Assembly: GCA_964462945.1 (NCBI GenBank)
Contig: CAYWZW010000006.1
Coordinates: forward strand, 1 to 64,000
DNA: 64,000 nt
Reading direction: 5' to 3'
Source of the DNA: GCA-020343675 sp964462945
GTDB lineage: Bacteria; Planctomycetota; Phycisphaerae; Sedimentisphaerales; Anaerobacaceae
Part shown: positions 8,979 to 17,084 of the stretch, one piece after another
How positions within the stretch are numbered: position 1 is the stretch's first letter
Layout: every line of letters starts with the position of its first letter
Made by a program: the position numbers and the translations under genes
The notes under the pieces: model-generated
The model's database searches: none
The model's input: the letters and a program-made list of their open reading frames with translations, nothing else
Told to the model about the DNA's origin: nothing

Positions 8979-9950
8979 CTACGGCAACAGCTTGGCCGCG
9001 TCTTTGGCGAAGTATGTAATGATGATGTCGGCCCCGGCACGTTTGATCGCGGTCAGGACCTCCATCATGGCGGCCTGCTCGTCCAGCAGCCCGGCGGCCG
9101 CCGGGCTTTTGACCATCACGTACTCCCCGGAGACGTTGTAGGCCGCGATCGGGCAATCGAAACGCTGCCGGGCGCGATAGATAACGTCCAGATAGGCCAG
9201 GGCCGGCTTGACCATGACAATATCGGCGCCCTCTTCGATGTCCAGCGCGATCTCGGCCATCGCCTCCCTGGCGTTTGGCGGGTCCATCTGATACGCCCGG
9301 CGGTCGCCGAAGGCCGGGGCCGATTCGGCGGCGTCCCGGAACGGGCCATAGAAAGCCGAAGCGTACTTCGCGGCGTATGACATGATCGCCACGTTCTCAA
9401 AGCCGTTCTCTTCCAGCGCTTCGCGGATGCACTTGACGCGGCCGTCCATCATGTCCGACGGCGCGATGATGTCGGCCCCTGCCTGGGCGTGCGAAAGGGC
9501 CATCTTCGCCAGCAGTCCGCAGGTCGAATCATTATCGACTTTGTCGTCCTCGACCACGCCGCAGTGGCCGTGGCTGGTGAACTCGCAAAGGCAGACGTCC
9601 GTCACGACCAGCAGCTCCGGCACCGTCTGCTTGATTTGCTCGATCGCCCGCTGGACAACGCCGTCCTCGGCCCAGGCCTGCGAGCCGATCGGGTCTTTGC
9701 GGCCCGGCAGGCCGAAGAGCAGCACCGCAGGGATTCCTAACGCGGCCACCTCGGCGGCCTCGGCGGCAATCGTGTCTGGCGAAAAGTGATAGCAGCCCGT
9801 CATCGACTTGATCGGCTCCTTAATGCCCTTGCCCTCACGGACAAACAGCGGGTAAATCAGGTCATCCACGCCGACCTTCGTTTCGCGCACCAGCCTTCGC
9901 ATCGCGGGGCCGCTCCGCAGCCTTCGCATCCTGTTCTTGGGAAAACCCAT
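8979..9950 (-). CDS. hemB: Delta-aminolevulinic acid dehydratase (porphobilinogen synthase)
   Basis: 323 residues, normal length. HemB condenses two aminolevulinates to porphobilinogen, the first common step of tetrapyrrole synthesis. Key features: the zinc-site Cys cluster in DVCLCEFTSHGHCG (about residues 118-131), the first active-site Lys in MSYAAKYASAFYGPFRDA (about 195), and the second Schiff-base Lys in IVMVKPALAYLD (about 248). AGGAG lies 8 bases before ATG. It is the last gene of a leftward pair with cobA-hemD, 54 bases apart, and the two are probably co-transcribed. The three-Cys pattern indicates the zinc-dependent class. Confidence 0.96.
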   Translation of the reverse strand: MGFPKNRMRRLRSGPAMRRLVRETKVGVDDLIYPLFVREGKGIKEPIKSMTGCYHFSPDTIAAEAAEVAALGIPAVLLFGLPGRKDPIGSQAWAEDGVVQRAIEQIKQTVPELLVVTDVCLCEFTSHGHCGVVEDDKVDNDSTCGLLAKMALSHAQAGADIIAPSDMMDGRVKCIREALEENGFENVAIMSYAAKYASAFYGPFRDAAESAPAFGDRRAYQMDPPNAREAMAEIALDIEEGADIVMVKPALAYLDVIYRARQRFDCPIAAYNVSGEYVMVKSPAAAGLLDEQAAMMEVLTAIKRAGADIIITYFAKDAAKLLP

Positions 9951-10004
9951 ATTAGACTCCTGCAGAAGAATTCCGAATGTCGAAATCCGAATTTCGCATT
10001 TGAC

Positions 10005-11519
10005 TCATTGTGTCTCCCTATGTTCTATGGCATCGAGCAATCCGTCGATAGTGTGCTCTCTTGCTGTTGCATCGACCGTGACGCCGAGCTGCTTTAATCG
10101 CGCGGAAGTCACCGGCCCGATAGAGGCCACTTTGACCTTGCCCGCATTGACCGCCTCGGCCGGGACCTGTTCAAAAAATCCATCGACCGACGAAGGACTC
10201 GCAAACGTCAGCCAGTCGATGGTCCCTTCGCGGATTCCCTTGACCAGCCGGGACGATTCCCTTTTTTCCGCCGCCGTATAGACGGCGACATTGTCCACTT
10301 CCGCGCCGGCCCCGGCCAACAGCTCGACCAGCTCGCTCGAAGCAATCTGCGAACGCAGCAGCAAAATCTCTTTGCCCCGCAAATTGGCAGAGCGGATTAG
10401 TTGTTTTCCCAGCTCTTTTGCAGTGAAGACGTCCGGCACAAAATCCGCTTTGACGCCGAACTGGGCCAACCGCGCCGCGGTCTGGCCGCCTATCGCAGCA
10501 ACTTTCGCCGAGCCGAAGACCCTGGCATCCTTGCCCAGACCTTCCAGGGCCTCGAAGAATATCGTCACGCCGTTGCCGCTGGTAAAGACGATCCACTCGT
10601 ACCGGCTGAACTTTGCCAGCGCGCCGAGAAATTCGTTCGAGTCCGTCAGCGGTTTGATTCGTATCGTCGCAAAGGGCAGCGGATTGCCGCCCCGGGCGAT
10701 AATCTGGGCGGCCGACTCCGCATTGCCGGCGGTGTCCCGCGTCAGGACGATGGTCTTGCCGAATAGCGGCCTTTTCGTGAACCAGTCAAACCGCACGTCG
10801 CCGCCCGCCACGGCGCCGATCACGACAATCGCGGGCGGCTTGATGTCCTGCCGCTTGCACTCTTCGCTTAGCTTCGCCAGCGAAGCTCTCACCACGTGCT
10901 GCGTCGGGAAGGTGACATTGGCGATGACCGCCGCGGGCGTGTCGGCGTCTGCGCCGTTCTCGATCAGACGCCGGGCGATGAAATCAAGATTGCCCATGCC
11001 CATATAAAAGACGACGGTGCCGTTGAATTTCGCTAACAGGTCCCAGTCGATGCCGGTTTCTTCTTTGCCGGGCGCTTCCTGGCCGGTGATGAAGGCGACC
11101 TGCGAGCTGTAGTCTCGGTCGGTCAGCATGATGCCGGCATACGAGGCGGCGGCGACGCCCGCCGTCACGCCGGGCACGACTTCAAAACTGATCCCCGCCC
11201 CGGTCAGGGCGGCAAGCTCTTCCGATGCCCTGCCGAAGATGCACGGGTCGCCGCCCTTCAAACGCACGACCGTCTTGCCGCTACCGGCCTTCTCCACCAG
11301 CAGCTTATTGATTTGGTCCTGGGTGCACGAGCCTTTGCCGATCCGCTTGGGCACGGGGATAACCTCAACGTCCTTACGGGCGAACTTCAGCAGAGCCGGG
11401 TTGGCTAACTTGTCGTAAATCACGCAATCGGCCGCCCCGAGCACCTCGGCCCCGCGAACGGTAATCAAATCCGCCCGCCCCGGCCCGGCCCCAACCAGAT
11501 ATACAAAACCCTTCTTCAT
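10005..11519 (-). CDS. cobA-hemD: Fused uroporphyrinogen-III C-methyltransferase and uroporphyrinogen-III synthase
   Basis: A 504-residue bifunctional protein. Residues 1-245 are the SAM-dependent methyltransferase, with GAGPGRADLITVRG at the N-terminus, RLKGGDPCIFGRASEE (about 88-103) and PGVTAGVAAASYAGI (about 118-132); it makes precorrin-2. Residues about 250-504 are the HemD synthase, which closes and inverts ring D of hydroxymethylbilane (KTIVLTRDTAGNAESAA at its start). This fusion is known in several anaerobes and planctomycetes. It sits upstream of hemB in the same direction. The other substrate-supplying gene, hemC, lies 2.6 kb away on the same strand beyond a repeat-rich insert. Confidence 0.95.
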   Translation of the reverse strand: MKKGFVYLVGAGPGRADLITVRGAEVLGAADCVIYDKLANPALLKFARKDVEVIPVPKRIGKGSCTQDQINKLLVEKAGSGKTVVRLKGGDPCIFGRASEELAALTGAGISFEVVPGVTAGVAAASYAGIMLTDRDYSSQVAFITGQEAPGKEETGIDWDLLAKFNGTVVFYMGMGNLDFIARRLIENGADADTPAAVIANVTFPTQHVVRASLAKLSEECKRQDIKPPAIVVIGAVAGGDVRFDWFTKRPLFGKTIVLTRDTAGNAESAAQIIARGGNPLPFATIRIKPLTDSNEFLGALAKFSRYEWIVFTSGNGVTIFFEALEGLGKDARVFGSAKVAAIGGQTAARLAQFGVKADFVPDVFTAKELGKQLIRSANLRGKEILLLRSQIASSELVELLAGAGAEVDNVAVYTAAEKRESSRLVKGIREGTIDWLTFASPSSVDGFFEQVPAEAVNAGKVKVASIGPVTSARLKQLGVTVDATAREHTIDGLLDAIEHRETQ

Positions 11520-11552
11520 CGCCTATCGCCGCTCGTATTTCGCGTCAAAAAC

Positions 11553-11574
11553 GTAGGGTGGGGCTTGCCCCACC
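11553..11574. repeat. GGTGGGGC-type dispersed palindrome, copy 2
   Basis: Arms GGTGGGGC and GCCCCACC around a two-base centre, with a GTAG extension on the left. It is identical, reverse-complemented, to 54219-54240. It lies about 33 bases upstream of the cobA-hemD start and could fold in that gene's leader. Confidence 0.8.
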
Positions 11575-12041
11575 GATTCTTCTTACGATACCAAAACCAC
11601 GCCCAAAACGCCACTGATTTTGCAGAACGCAGGCGGATACGGACTTTCTTTGGCCACAGACGCCGCCCGCGTGTAGGACAAAGCGGCCCAAAACTACCAC
11701 GCCCAATCCGCCAGCCTGAATTTCCGGACATAAGCACCAATGAGCACTAAGAGGCAGCCGCAAATTTCATGGATTACGTAGTGGAAACGAAAAATCGAAA
11801 ATCGAAAATCGTAAATCATAAATTGATTCGGCTCGCCCCGCCAATTCCCCTTTTATTGCGAGGCCGCTGGATAGGATCCTCTTTGTCACTTCGACCGCAG
11901 CAATGCGAAGCATCACGAAGTGGAGAAGTCTGGTTTCGAATGGATAACAATCACTCTTCGCGGCCAGATGTCTCGACTTCGCTCGACATGACAAGGACAA
12001 CTGCGTTGTCCTTGTGAAGGATGCTCAGTCACTGCACCCTT

Positions 12042-12078
12042 GTCATTCCGACCGAGCGAAGCGAGCGGAGGAATCTGG
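12042..12078. repeat. GTCATTCCGACC direct repeat, left of GIY-YIG gene
   Basis: 37 bases matching 12579-12615 at 36 positions (an A/C difference in GAGCG[A/C]AGCGAGC). The unit contains the inner palindrome CGAGCGAAGCGAGCG and continues to a terminal GTGACAAG, so the full element spans about 100 bases with GTCA-type ends. Confidence 0.8.
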
Positions 12079-12167
12079 CCTCGAACGTGCAAGACTCATC
12101 GTACGCAATGGGATGTCTCGACCGAGCTTGGCGTGACAAGAAAAACGTTATCCCTTATAATGGCCGC

Positions 12168-12458
12168 ATGTCCGGCGACAAGACCTATTACGTTTATATC
12201 ATGGCCAACCAATCCCGCACGTTATATATCGGGGTCACCAACAACATCAAGCAGAGGGTCCACCAACACAGGACCGGCATTGTGGAGGGATTCACCCATC
12301 ACTACAAGATCGACCTGCTGGTTTACGTGGAGACCTTTAGTGACGCATACTCGGCGATTGCTCGCGAAAAGCAAATCAAACATTGGAGGAGGGAAAAGAA
12401 ACTGCAATTGATTGAACGGGACAATCCAGACTGGCGAGACCTCAGTGACGGCTGGTAA
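12168..12458 (+). CDS. GIY-YIG nuclease family protein
   Basis: A 96-residue single-domain protein. The GIY-YIG core is visible as YYVYIMANQ (residues 6-14) and LYIGVTNNIKQRVHQHR (about 18-34), then the family's AREKQIKHWRREKKLQLIE (about 66-84) and a final DNPDWRDLSDGW. Small proteins of this class (YhbQ/UPF0213-like) are found across bacteria and are often near mobile or repeat DNA; their DNA targets are mostly unknown. I place the start at this ATG because the upstream in-frame 49 codons are a translated dispersed repeat. No strong Shine-Dalgarno is visible. Near-identical direct repeats flank the gene. Confidence 0.85.
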   Translation: MSGDKTYYVYIMANQSRTLYIGVTNNIKQRVHQHRTGIVEGFTHHYKIDLLVYVETFSDAYSAIAREKQIKHWRREKKLQLIERDNPDWRDLSDGW

Positions 12459-12578
12459 AGCCACTCCCCTTCGCAGCCAGATCTCTCGACGGAGTTTACC
12501 CTGAGCGGAGTCGAAGGGCTCGACATGACAGAGGCAACTTGGTCGCCTCTGTGAGGAGGACACAAGAGCCGTCCATCC

Positions 12579-12615
12579 GTCATTCCGACCGAGCGCAGCG
12601 AGCGGAGGAATCTGG
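12579..12615. repeat. GTCATTCCGACC direct repeat, right of GIY-YIG gene
   Basis: Second copy of the 37-base unit at 12042-12078, same orientation. The segment 12459-12712 has no gene; it also holds a CTCGACGGAG...GCGGAGTCGAAGG element ending in GACATGAC (about 12484-12532). Confidence 0.8.
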
Positions 12616-12712
12616 TTTCGAATGGGTCATCGCTACCGTCCGCAGCCGGATGTCCCGGCGGAGTTTCGTAGGTTGTGAACCGCACAACGATTATTCTGGT
12701 GTCAGGATTTAT

Positions 12713-13903
12713 TCAGTTTACGATGATCGTTTGACAGATGCCTAACGTGCCGCCTTGCGTGATAATCGAACCATGAAATGTTTTGATTGTACCGCCGTTA
12801 CAGGTCGTAAGGCCCGTAATAAGCACCGTTCCATCGCTTATGTCCAACGTGGCGCCTTCTTCAATTGTCACGTCCCCCACAATATTCGTTGGGCCGGTCA
12901 GTTTGACCAGGGCGTTCGGCTCGATCACAACATTGCCGGTAATCCCGCCGAAGCCCTGAAATACAGCGCCGGCTTTTTGAGTAATCGTCTTCGCCGCCAA
13001 TGTGCCATTAAACAGTTTAATGACAGCATTCGGCTCATTGACCATATTGCAGTCAAAGGCAATACCACCGCCGGCTTTGATTTCGAGCGTTCCTAAATTA
13101 TTTACATCAGCAGACGTCTTGATATGGAGAGACGCTAATGGATCATTGGTCAAAATTCCGGTATTTGTTGTAACCCCCCCACTATACACGAGGAGTGATC
13201 CCCCTGAAGCGCAAACCGTCCCTTCGTTTTGGAATTCTTGGGATCCTTCTCCAGAATAAACCATGCCGAAGCCTCTGATTTTGCCTGATGGCTTGTTGCA
13301 GAATGGACCTTCGTTCGCTCCAATCGTACCGTTTCTTAGATCAAGAATTCCCGAATTGCGAATTTCTCCCTCATCACTATAAATATGCCCTCCATGGCGA
13401 ATAATTATTAATCCAGCATTTTCGATATCATCACCAATCTCAAACACATACTCACTTTGCACTATACCTCCGACTTGATTATACAAGTTATCTCGAATTT
13501 CGCCAAAGCCGAGTTCAAGGAATGCGCCCTCTAAGTTAGTCACATCAGCTTTTATATGGAGGTATGCCATAAGGACTCGGCAAATGCTCAGATAATCATG
13601 GTTTATTAGACCATTATTGACTCTAAGTAGAGCGCCATTACTCCACAGTTGGACATCACCATTACAGTCCATATGGTCAATCGTGTGACTATTTTGCAGT
13701 GTTATGTTTATATCTTCCCCATTTATATTGACCGAAAAAGTCGTAAATGAAGTGTTATCTGGCACGATAGCTGGGGACCAATTGCTCGGACTTTCCCAGG
13801 CGCCATCCCCACCGACCCATCGTGAATTTATAACGTCGGCTTGAAGCTGACAAACAGAGAGGACCAATACTATGGCTGTCAGGGGCAGTGATTTAGTGGA
13901 CAT
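12713..13903 (-). CDS. Secreted beta-helix/autotransporter-repeat-like protein
   Basis: A 396-residue secreted protein. AAGGAGGTG lies just upstream of ATG, and residues 1-22 form a signal peptide (LPLTAIVLVLSVCQLQA). The mature start WVGGDGAWESPSNWSPAIVPDN matches the opening of the planctomycete and verrucomicrobial family with autotransporter-associated beta-strand repeats. The rest is rich in short Asn/Gly strands (VIEPNALVKLTGPTNI; EEGATLDISDGTVL) typical of right-handed beta-helices. There is no visible C-terminal anchor or dockerin. The 5' half is clearly more AT-rich than neighbouring genes, suggesting acquisition. It lies between hemC and cobA-hemD and has its own strong promoter. 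Function unknown. Confidence 0.75.
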   Translation of the reverse strand: MSTKSLPLTAIVLVLSVCQLQADVINSRWVGGDGAWESPSNWSPAIVPDNTSFTTFSVNINGEDINITLQNSHTIDHMDCNGDVQLWSNGALLRVNNGLINHDYLSICRVLMAYLHIKADVTNLEGAFLELGFGEIRDNLYNQVGGIVQSEYVFEIGDDIENAGLIIIRHGGHIYSDEGEIRNSGILDLRNGTIGANEGPFCNKPSGKIRGFGMVYSGEGSQEFQNEGTVCASGGSLLVYSGGVTTNTGILTNDPLASLHIKTSADVNNLGTLEIKAGGGIAFDCNMVNEPNAVIKLFNGTLAAKTITQKAGAVFQGFGGITGNVVIEPNALVKLTGPTNIVGDVTIEEGATLDISDGTVLITGLTTCNGGTIKTFHGSIITQGGTLGICQTIIVN

Positions 13904-13962
13904 GACACACCTCCTTTTTTGAATTGTTATTTCTCTCGATTTTAGACGAAAAAACAGTAGTA

Positions 13963-13990
13963 ATTATACTGAAATTTCGCTCTATGTCAA
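13963..13990 (-). promoter_or_regulatory. Consensus sigma-70-type promoter for the beta-helix gene
   Basis: On the minus strand TTGACA (13990-13985), a 16-base spacer and TATAAT (13968-13963), both hexamers exact consensus. The -10 box is 60 bases upstream of the start codon at 13903. Confidence 0.85.
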
Positions 13991-14097
13991 GAACATCTGC
14001 GACGAAGTCATGGGAAATCAAGGACTTGAACATTTCTGGATTCCACACCAAACTTGGCCTTGAGCGTATCCGAATGGGTGTGGAATACAACGTAAAG

Positions 14098-15021
14098 CTA
14101 TTTTTCGAGCGAAGCGAGGATTTCGGCGCCGCCGGCGTCGAGGAGTTCGTGGGCGAGCTGTTCGGCTAAAGATTCGGCCTCAGCGGTCGGGCCGGTGGTT
14201 TGGTGAACGATGTAGTTCTCACCCTGCAGGTCGCAGATGAAGGCTCGGATTTTGACCTTGCCGGCGGTAATTTTGGCGTAGGCGCCGACGGGGGCGTGAC
14301 AGCCGCACTGCATGGTGGTCAGGATCATTCGCTCGGCCATGGCCGTCGTTCGGGCCTTCGCATCGTCGATGGCGGCGATGATTTCGTTGGTCCCGTCGTC
14401 GTCGGCCCGGGTCTGGATGGCCAGGGCGCCCTGGGCGGGGGCGGGGATAAATTCAGCCGGATCGAAAACGAACGAGATTCTATCGCCCAAGCCGAGTCTT
14501 TCCAGGCCGGCGCGGGCCAACAAGATCGCGTCAAACTCGCGCGTATCGAGCTTCTTCAATCGCGTCTGCACGTTGCCGCGAAGCGGCGCCGGCTCGATGT
14601 CGGCCCGCAGGTGCCGCAGTTGGGCGGCCCGTCTGAGGCTTGAGGTGCCGATCTTGGCGCCTTTAGGCAGCTCGTCAAGCGAGTCCACCGGCGAGCCGGC
14701 GACCAGGCAATCCTCGACAAAGTTCCTGTCGAACACCGCGGCGATGGTCAGCCCCTCGCGCTGGTCGGTGGGCAGGTCCTTGAAGCTGTGCACGGCGAAG
14801 TCCGCCTCGCCGGCGGCCAGGGCATCTTCGAGCTGCGAGGTGAAAAAGCCCGTGTCCTTGAGATTCCACAGGGCGGTGCGCCTGTCACGGTCGCCGCTGG
14901 TGGCGACTTGCCGGACTTTGATTTCGAGATGCGGGTGAATTCTTTGCAGCGCCGCCGCGACAAACTTCGTTTGTGCCATGGCCAGCGCCCCGCCGCGAGT
15001 TGCAACCGTAAGAACGTCCAT
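14098..15021 (-). CDS. hemC: Hydroxymethylbilane synthase (porphobilinogen deaminase)
   Basis: 307 residues. HemC polymerises four porphobilinogens into hydroxymethylbilane, the substrate of HemD. Conserved blocks: ATRGGALAMAQT at the N-terminus, FAVHSFKDLPTD (about 76-87), IGTSSLRRAAQL (about 124-135), LRGNVQTRLKKLD (about 148-160) and PAPAQGALAIQTR (about 195-207). The dipyrromethane cofactor Cys is expected in TTMQCGCHAPVGAYA (about 236-250), where the usual GGC reads CGC. It follows the zinc-finger gene at 15077 by 55 bases on the same strand. Its Shine-Dalgarno is weak. Confidence 0.95.
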   Translation of the reverse strand: MDVLTVATRGGALAMAQTKFVAAALQRIHPHLEIKVRQVATSGDRDRRTALWNLKDTGFFTSQLEDALAAGEADFAVHSFKDLPTDQREGLTIAAVFDRNFVEDCLVAGSPVDSLDELPKGAKIGTSSLRRAAQLRHLRADIEPAPLRGNVQTRLKKLDTREFDAILLARAGLERLGLGDRISFVFDPAEFIPAPAQGALAIQTRADDDGTNEIIAAIDDAKARTTAMAERMILTTMQCGCHAPVGAYAKITAGKVKIRAFICDLQGENYIVHQTTGPTAEAESLAEQLAHELLDAGGAEILASLEK

Positions 15022-15076
15022 GCGAGTCTTTCAAAAGGCACCCCGCCATAAATTACGGGGCTGAATATTACTGACT

Positions 15077-15751
15077 TCACCCTGTGTACCCGCACACTCC
15101 GACGCGAGGGGAATTGACGACGGGCAGGAGCATCTCCTCGCCGCACTTGTGCCGGGCGGCGCACGTATCACACAGCCACCCTTTGTCCGAGTAAGTACAC
15201 TCGGTGCACACCTGCGTAGCCGGCTTACCGCAGGACGCACAGGGAATCGAGGGAGGCTCATTCCTGGCTAATACTTTGATGGATTTGCCCTTGATCTGTT
15301 TTTGATCCTGCGAGACGACTTTCAACGCCAGATGCGTCGTCGAGCCAAAGTCGTACTCATGGTAGAACTTCATGCCGGGACTGAGAACCTCACTCAATCG
15401 GGCCTCCATGGTTTCGTCATCAAACTCCTCCATTTGTACTACGGAATACCTCTTGCCTTGAATGGTAAACATACTCATGTGCCCGCAGCACTCCAGCCAG
15501 ATGTCTCTGAGGAAACTATCCAGCGCTTTGAGCCGCGCATCTGCCGGCAGCTCGATGTGCATCCAATAAGCGGGCGCATAGCGGCCTTCCACGAGAAGAT
15601 GAAAGACTTCACTTTTCCGTGAGCCGCGTCCGGCAGACGCCGCCTCGGAGCCTTCTTCTTTTTTGCACGTTTTGAGGTGCTTGGTCATCGCCGGCTTGTC
15701 GAACGTGCCGCCGCATAGATGGCACTTGCCTATTGACGTTTGCCTTGCCAT
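15077..15751 (-). CDS. Zinc-finger protein with pRiA4b ORF-3-like domain
   Basis: A 224-residue protein. I choose ATG 15751 (GGAGG about 10 bases upstream) over longer frames. The N-terminus has a C2H2-like finger, CHLCGGTFDKPAMTKHLKTC (residues 10-29). The middle (about 50-160) resembles the plasmid pRiA4b ORF-3 domain, with LDSFLRDIWLECCGHMSMF and a FYHEYDFGSTTHL core. The C-terminus is a MYND-like Cys/His cluster (CASCGKPATQVC...CDTCAARHKCG). The pRiA4b domain is common next to mobile DNA but has no settled function; the two fingers suggest nucleic-acid or protein binding. It may be co-transcribed with hemC. Confidence 0.75.
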   Translation of the reverse strand: MARQTSIGKCHLCGGTFDKPAMTKHLKTCKKEEGSEAASAGRGSRKSEVFHLLVEGRYAPAYWMHIELPADARLKALDSFLRDIWLECCGHMSMFTIQGKRYSVVQMEEFDDETMEARLSEVLSPGMKFYHEYDFGSTTHLALKVVSQDQKQIKGKSIKVLARNEPPSIPCASCGKPATQVCTECTYSDKGWLCDTCAARHKCGEEMLLPVVNSPRVGVCGYTG

Positions 15752-15922
15752 TTCCTGGACCTCCGTTGCCGGACGCGAGTCTGCGACCCTGTCAGGCTGG
15801 CGCTGCGAAAGATATAATTTGTTTTCGATTCTGGTACATTGTAGGCAGGGCGGCGGCAAATATCAATCGCAAAGTGACCTGGCCCTGAACCGACGCGTAT
15901 GAGAGGGCGTATATAAAAGTTC

Positions 15923-15950
15923 TTGTAAATAGCGCGTTTTCGGGCATAAT
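15923..15950 (+). promoter_or_regulatory. Promoter for resB-ccsA
   Basis: TTGTAA (15923-15928), 16-base spacer, CATAAT (15945-15950), 42 bases before the resB start. The intergenic stretch 15752-15991 shows nothing else. Confidence 0.65.
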
Positions 15951-15991
15951 CAGCCCTTCAGGATTTATCTATTGGCTTTGAAGGGGCTTGA

Positions 15992-17080
15992 ATGAATAAG
16001 TTCAGACGCGAGCTGATGTGGACCGCCCTGCTGGTGATTGTCCTATTGGCGGTCCTGTCCATCTATGGGGCCTTTATCGGGGCCGAGCGGGCGCAGGAAT
16101 ACTTCAATCGCGTCCCGTTGGCGGTTTACTGGCTGTTTTTCGCGGGGCTGCTAATAGTAGCCCTTGCGGTGTTCCCCCGGCTGATTCGCGTGCCGGGGCT
16201 GCTGTTGGTGCACGCCGGCTGCGTGCTGATTCTCGCCGGCGGGATGTGGGGCTCGAAGCTTGGAAACGACCTGCAGAGGAGGTTTTTCGGAATCGACAAG
16301 GTCCGCAGCGGCCGGATGGTTATCTACGAAGGCGCTACCGAAAACAAGGTTATGCCGGACGGAAGCCGGCCGCGCCAGGAGCTGCCCTTCGCACTGAAGC
16401 TCAAGGACTTTCGCATCGAGTATTACCAGCCGGCGTATCTGTATATCGAGACGCGCGAAGGGCAGCGCCAAAAAGTCCCCGTCGAGGTCGGCACGGAATT
16501 CCCCCTGGGCGAGGGACTCGGCACGGCAAAGGTCGTCCGGACGTTCGAGAATTTCAAGATCGGAATGGAGGAAGGCAAGAGCGTGCCCTACGACGACCCG
16601 CAGCCCGGCTCCAACCCGACCCTCGAAGTGCAGATCACCCAGCCCGACGGGCAGGTGACAACGAAGTACGTCTTCGAGCACTTCCCGGGGCATAGTCACG
16701 GGCAGGACAATTTCCTGCTGAGCTACCGCCGGGTCATCAGCGATTACATCAGCGAGATCCAGGTTGTCGAGAGTGGCAAAGTCGCGGCCGCCAAAGACGT
16801 CGAGGTCAACCATCCGCTGCACTTCGGCGGATACCATTTCTATCAGTCTTCATACGACGACAAGGCCGGGCAATATACGGTCCTTTCGGTCTATTCGGAC
16901 ACGGGGCTGTTCGTGGTGTATGCCGGCTACTGGATGCTCTGCCTCGGCGTCATCTGGCACCTCTGGCTCAGACACGCATTGGCTAGGGCAAAGTTGAAAA
17001 GCACAAATCGAGAATTGCCGATTGCCGACTGCCGATTGCCGATTTCAAATCGAAAATCGAAAATCGAAAATCGAAAATGA
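15992..17080 (+). CDS. resB: ResB-like cytochrome c biogenesis protein
   Basis: A 362-residue membrane protein of the system II (Ccs) heme-attachment machinery, which with CcsA moves heme out and joins it to CXXCH motifs. Transmembrane segments are visible at about residues 10-30 (LVIVLLAVLSIYGAFIG), 43-60 and 64-82, then a long periplasmic domain with SYRRVISDYISEIQVV and HPLHFGGYHFYQSSYDD (the family's conserved block), and a final segment near 305-325. The last 24 residues (RELPIADCRLPISNRKSK...) are the translation of a degenerate AAATCGAAAATCG repeat, so the natural C-terminus has probably been replaced or extended by repeat DNA. ccsA starts four bases later. Confidence 0.88.
   Translation: MNKFRRELMWTALLVIVLLAVLSIYGAFIGAERAQEYFNRVPLAVYWLFFAGLLIVALAVFPRLIRVPGLLLVHAGCVLILAGGMWGSKLGNDLQRRFFGIDKVRSGRMVIYEGATENKVMPDGSRPRQELPFALKLKDFRIEYYQPAYLYIETREGQRQKVPVEVGTEFPLGEGLGTAKVVRTFENFKIGMEEGKSVPYDDPQPGSNPTLEVQITQPDGQVTTKYVFEHFPGHSHGQDNFLLSYRRVISDYISEIQVVESGKVAAAKDVEVNHPLHFGGYHFYQSSYDDKAGQYTVLSVYSDTGLFVVYAGYWMLCLGVIWHLWLRHALARAKLKSTNRELPIADCRLPISNRKSKIENRK
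17003..17080. repeat. Degenerate GATTGCC/AAATCGA repeat inside the resB 3' end
   Basis: Tandem words GCCGATTGCC, GACTGCC and AAATCGAAAATCG fill the end of resB up to its stop codon. The same word family occurs between genes at 4107-4178, 11788-11825 and 30564-30672. Confidence 0.8.
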
Positions 17081-17084
17081 CGTT

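Larger units (their letters stand above)
11520..12167. other. Repeat-rich intergenic segment left of the GIY-YIG gene
   Basis: No gene supported. Contents in order: a GGTGGGGC palindrome (11553-11574), a run of AAAATCGAAAATCGTAAATC words (about 11788-11825), a GTCACTTCGACC...GACATGAC element (about 11885-11992), and a GTCATTCCGACC...GTGACAAG element (12042-12140). The last one is read through as apparent coding sequence by the longest frame of the GIY-YIG gene, which is why I place that gene's start at 12168. Confidence 0.7.

Noticed and set aside
12021..12167. Longer N-terminus for the GIY-YIG protein
   Set aside because: The 49 extra codons are the translation of a dispersed repeat (IPTERSERRNL) found elsewhere between genes; the conserved domain starts just after ATG 12168.
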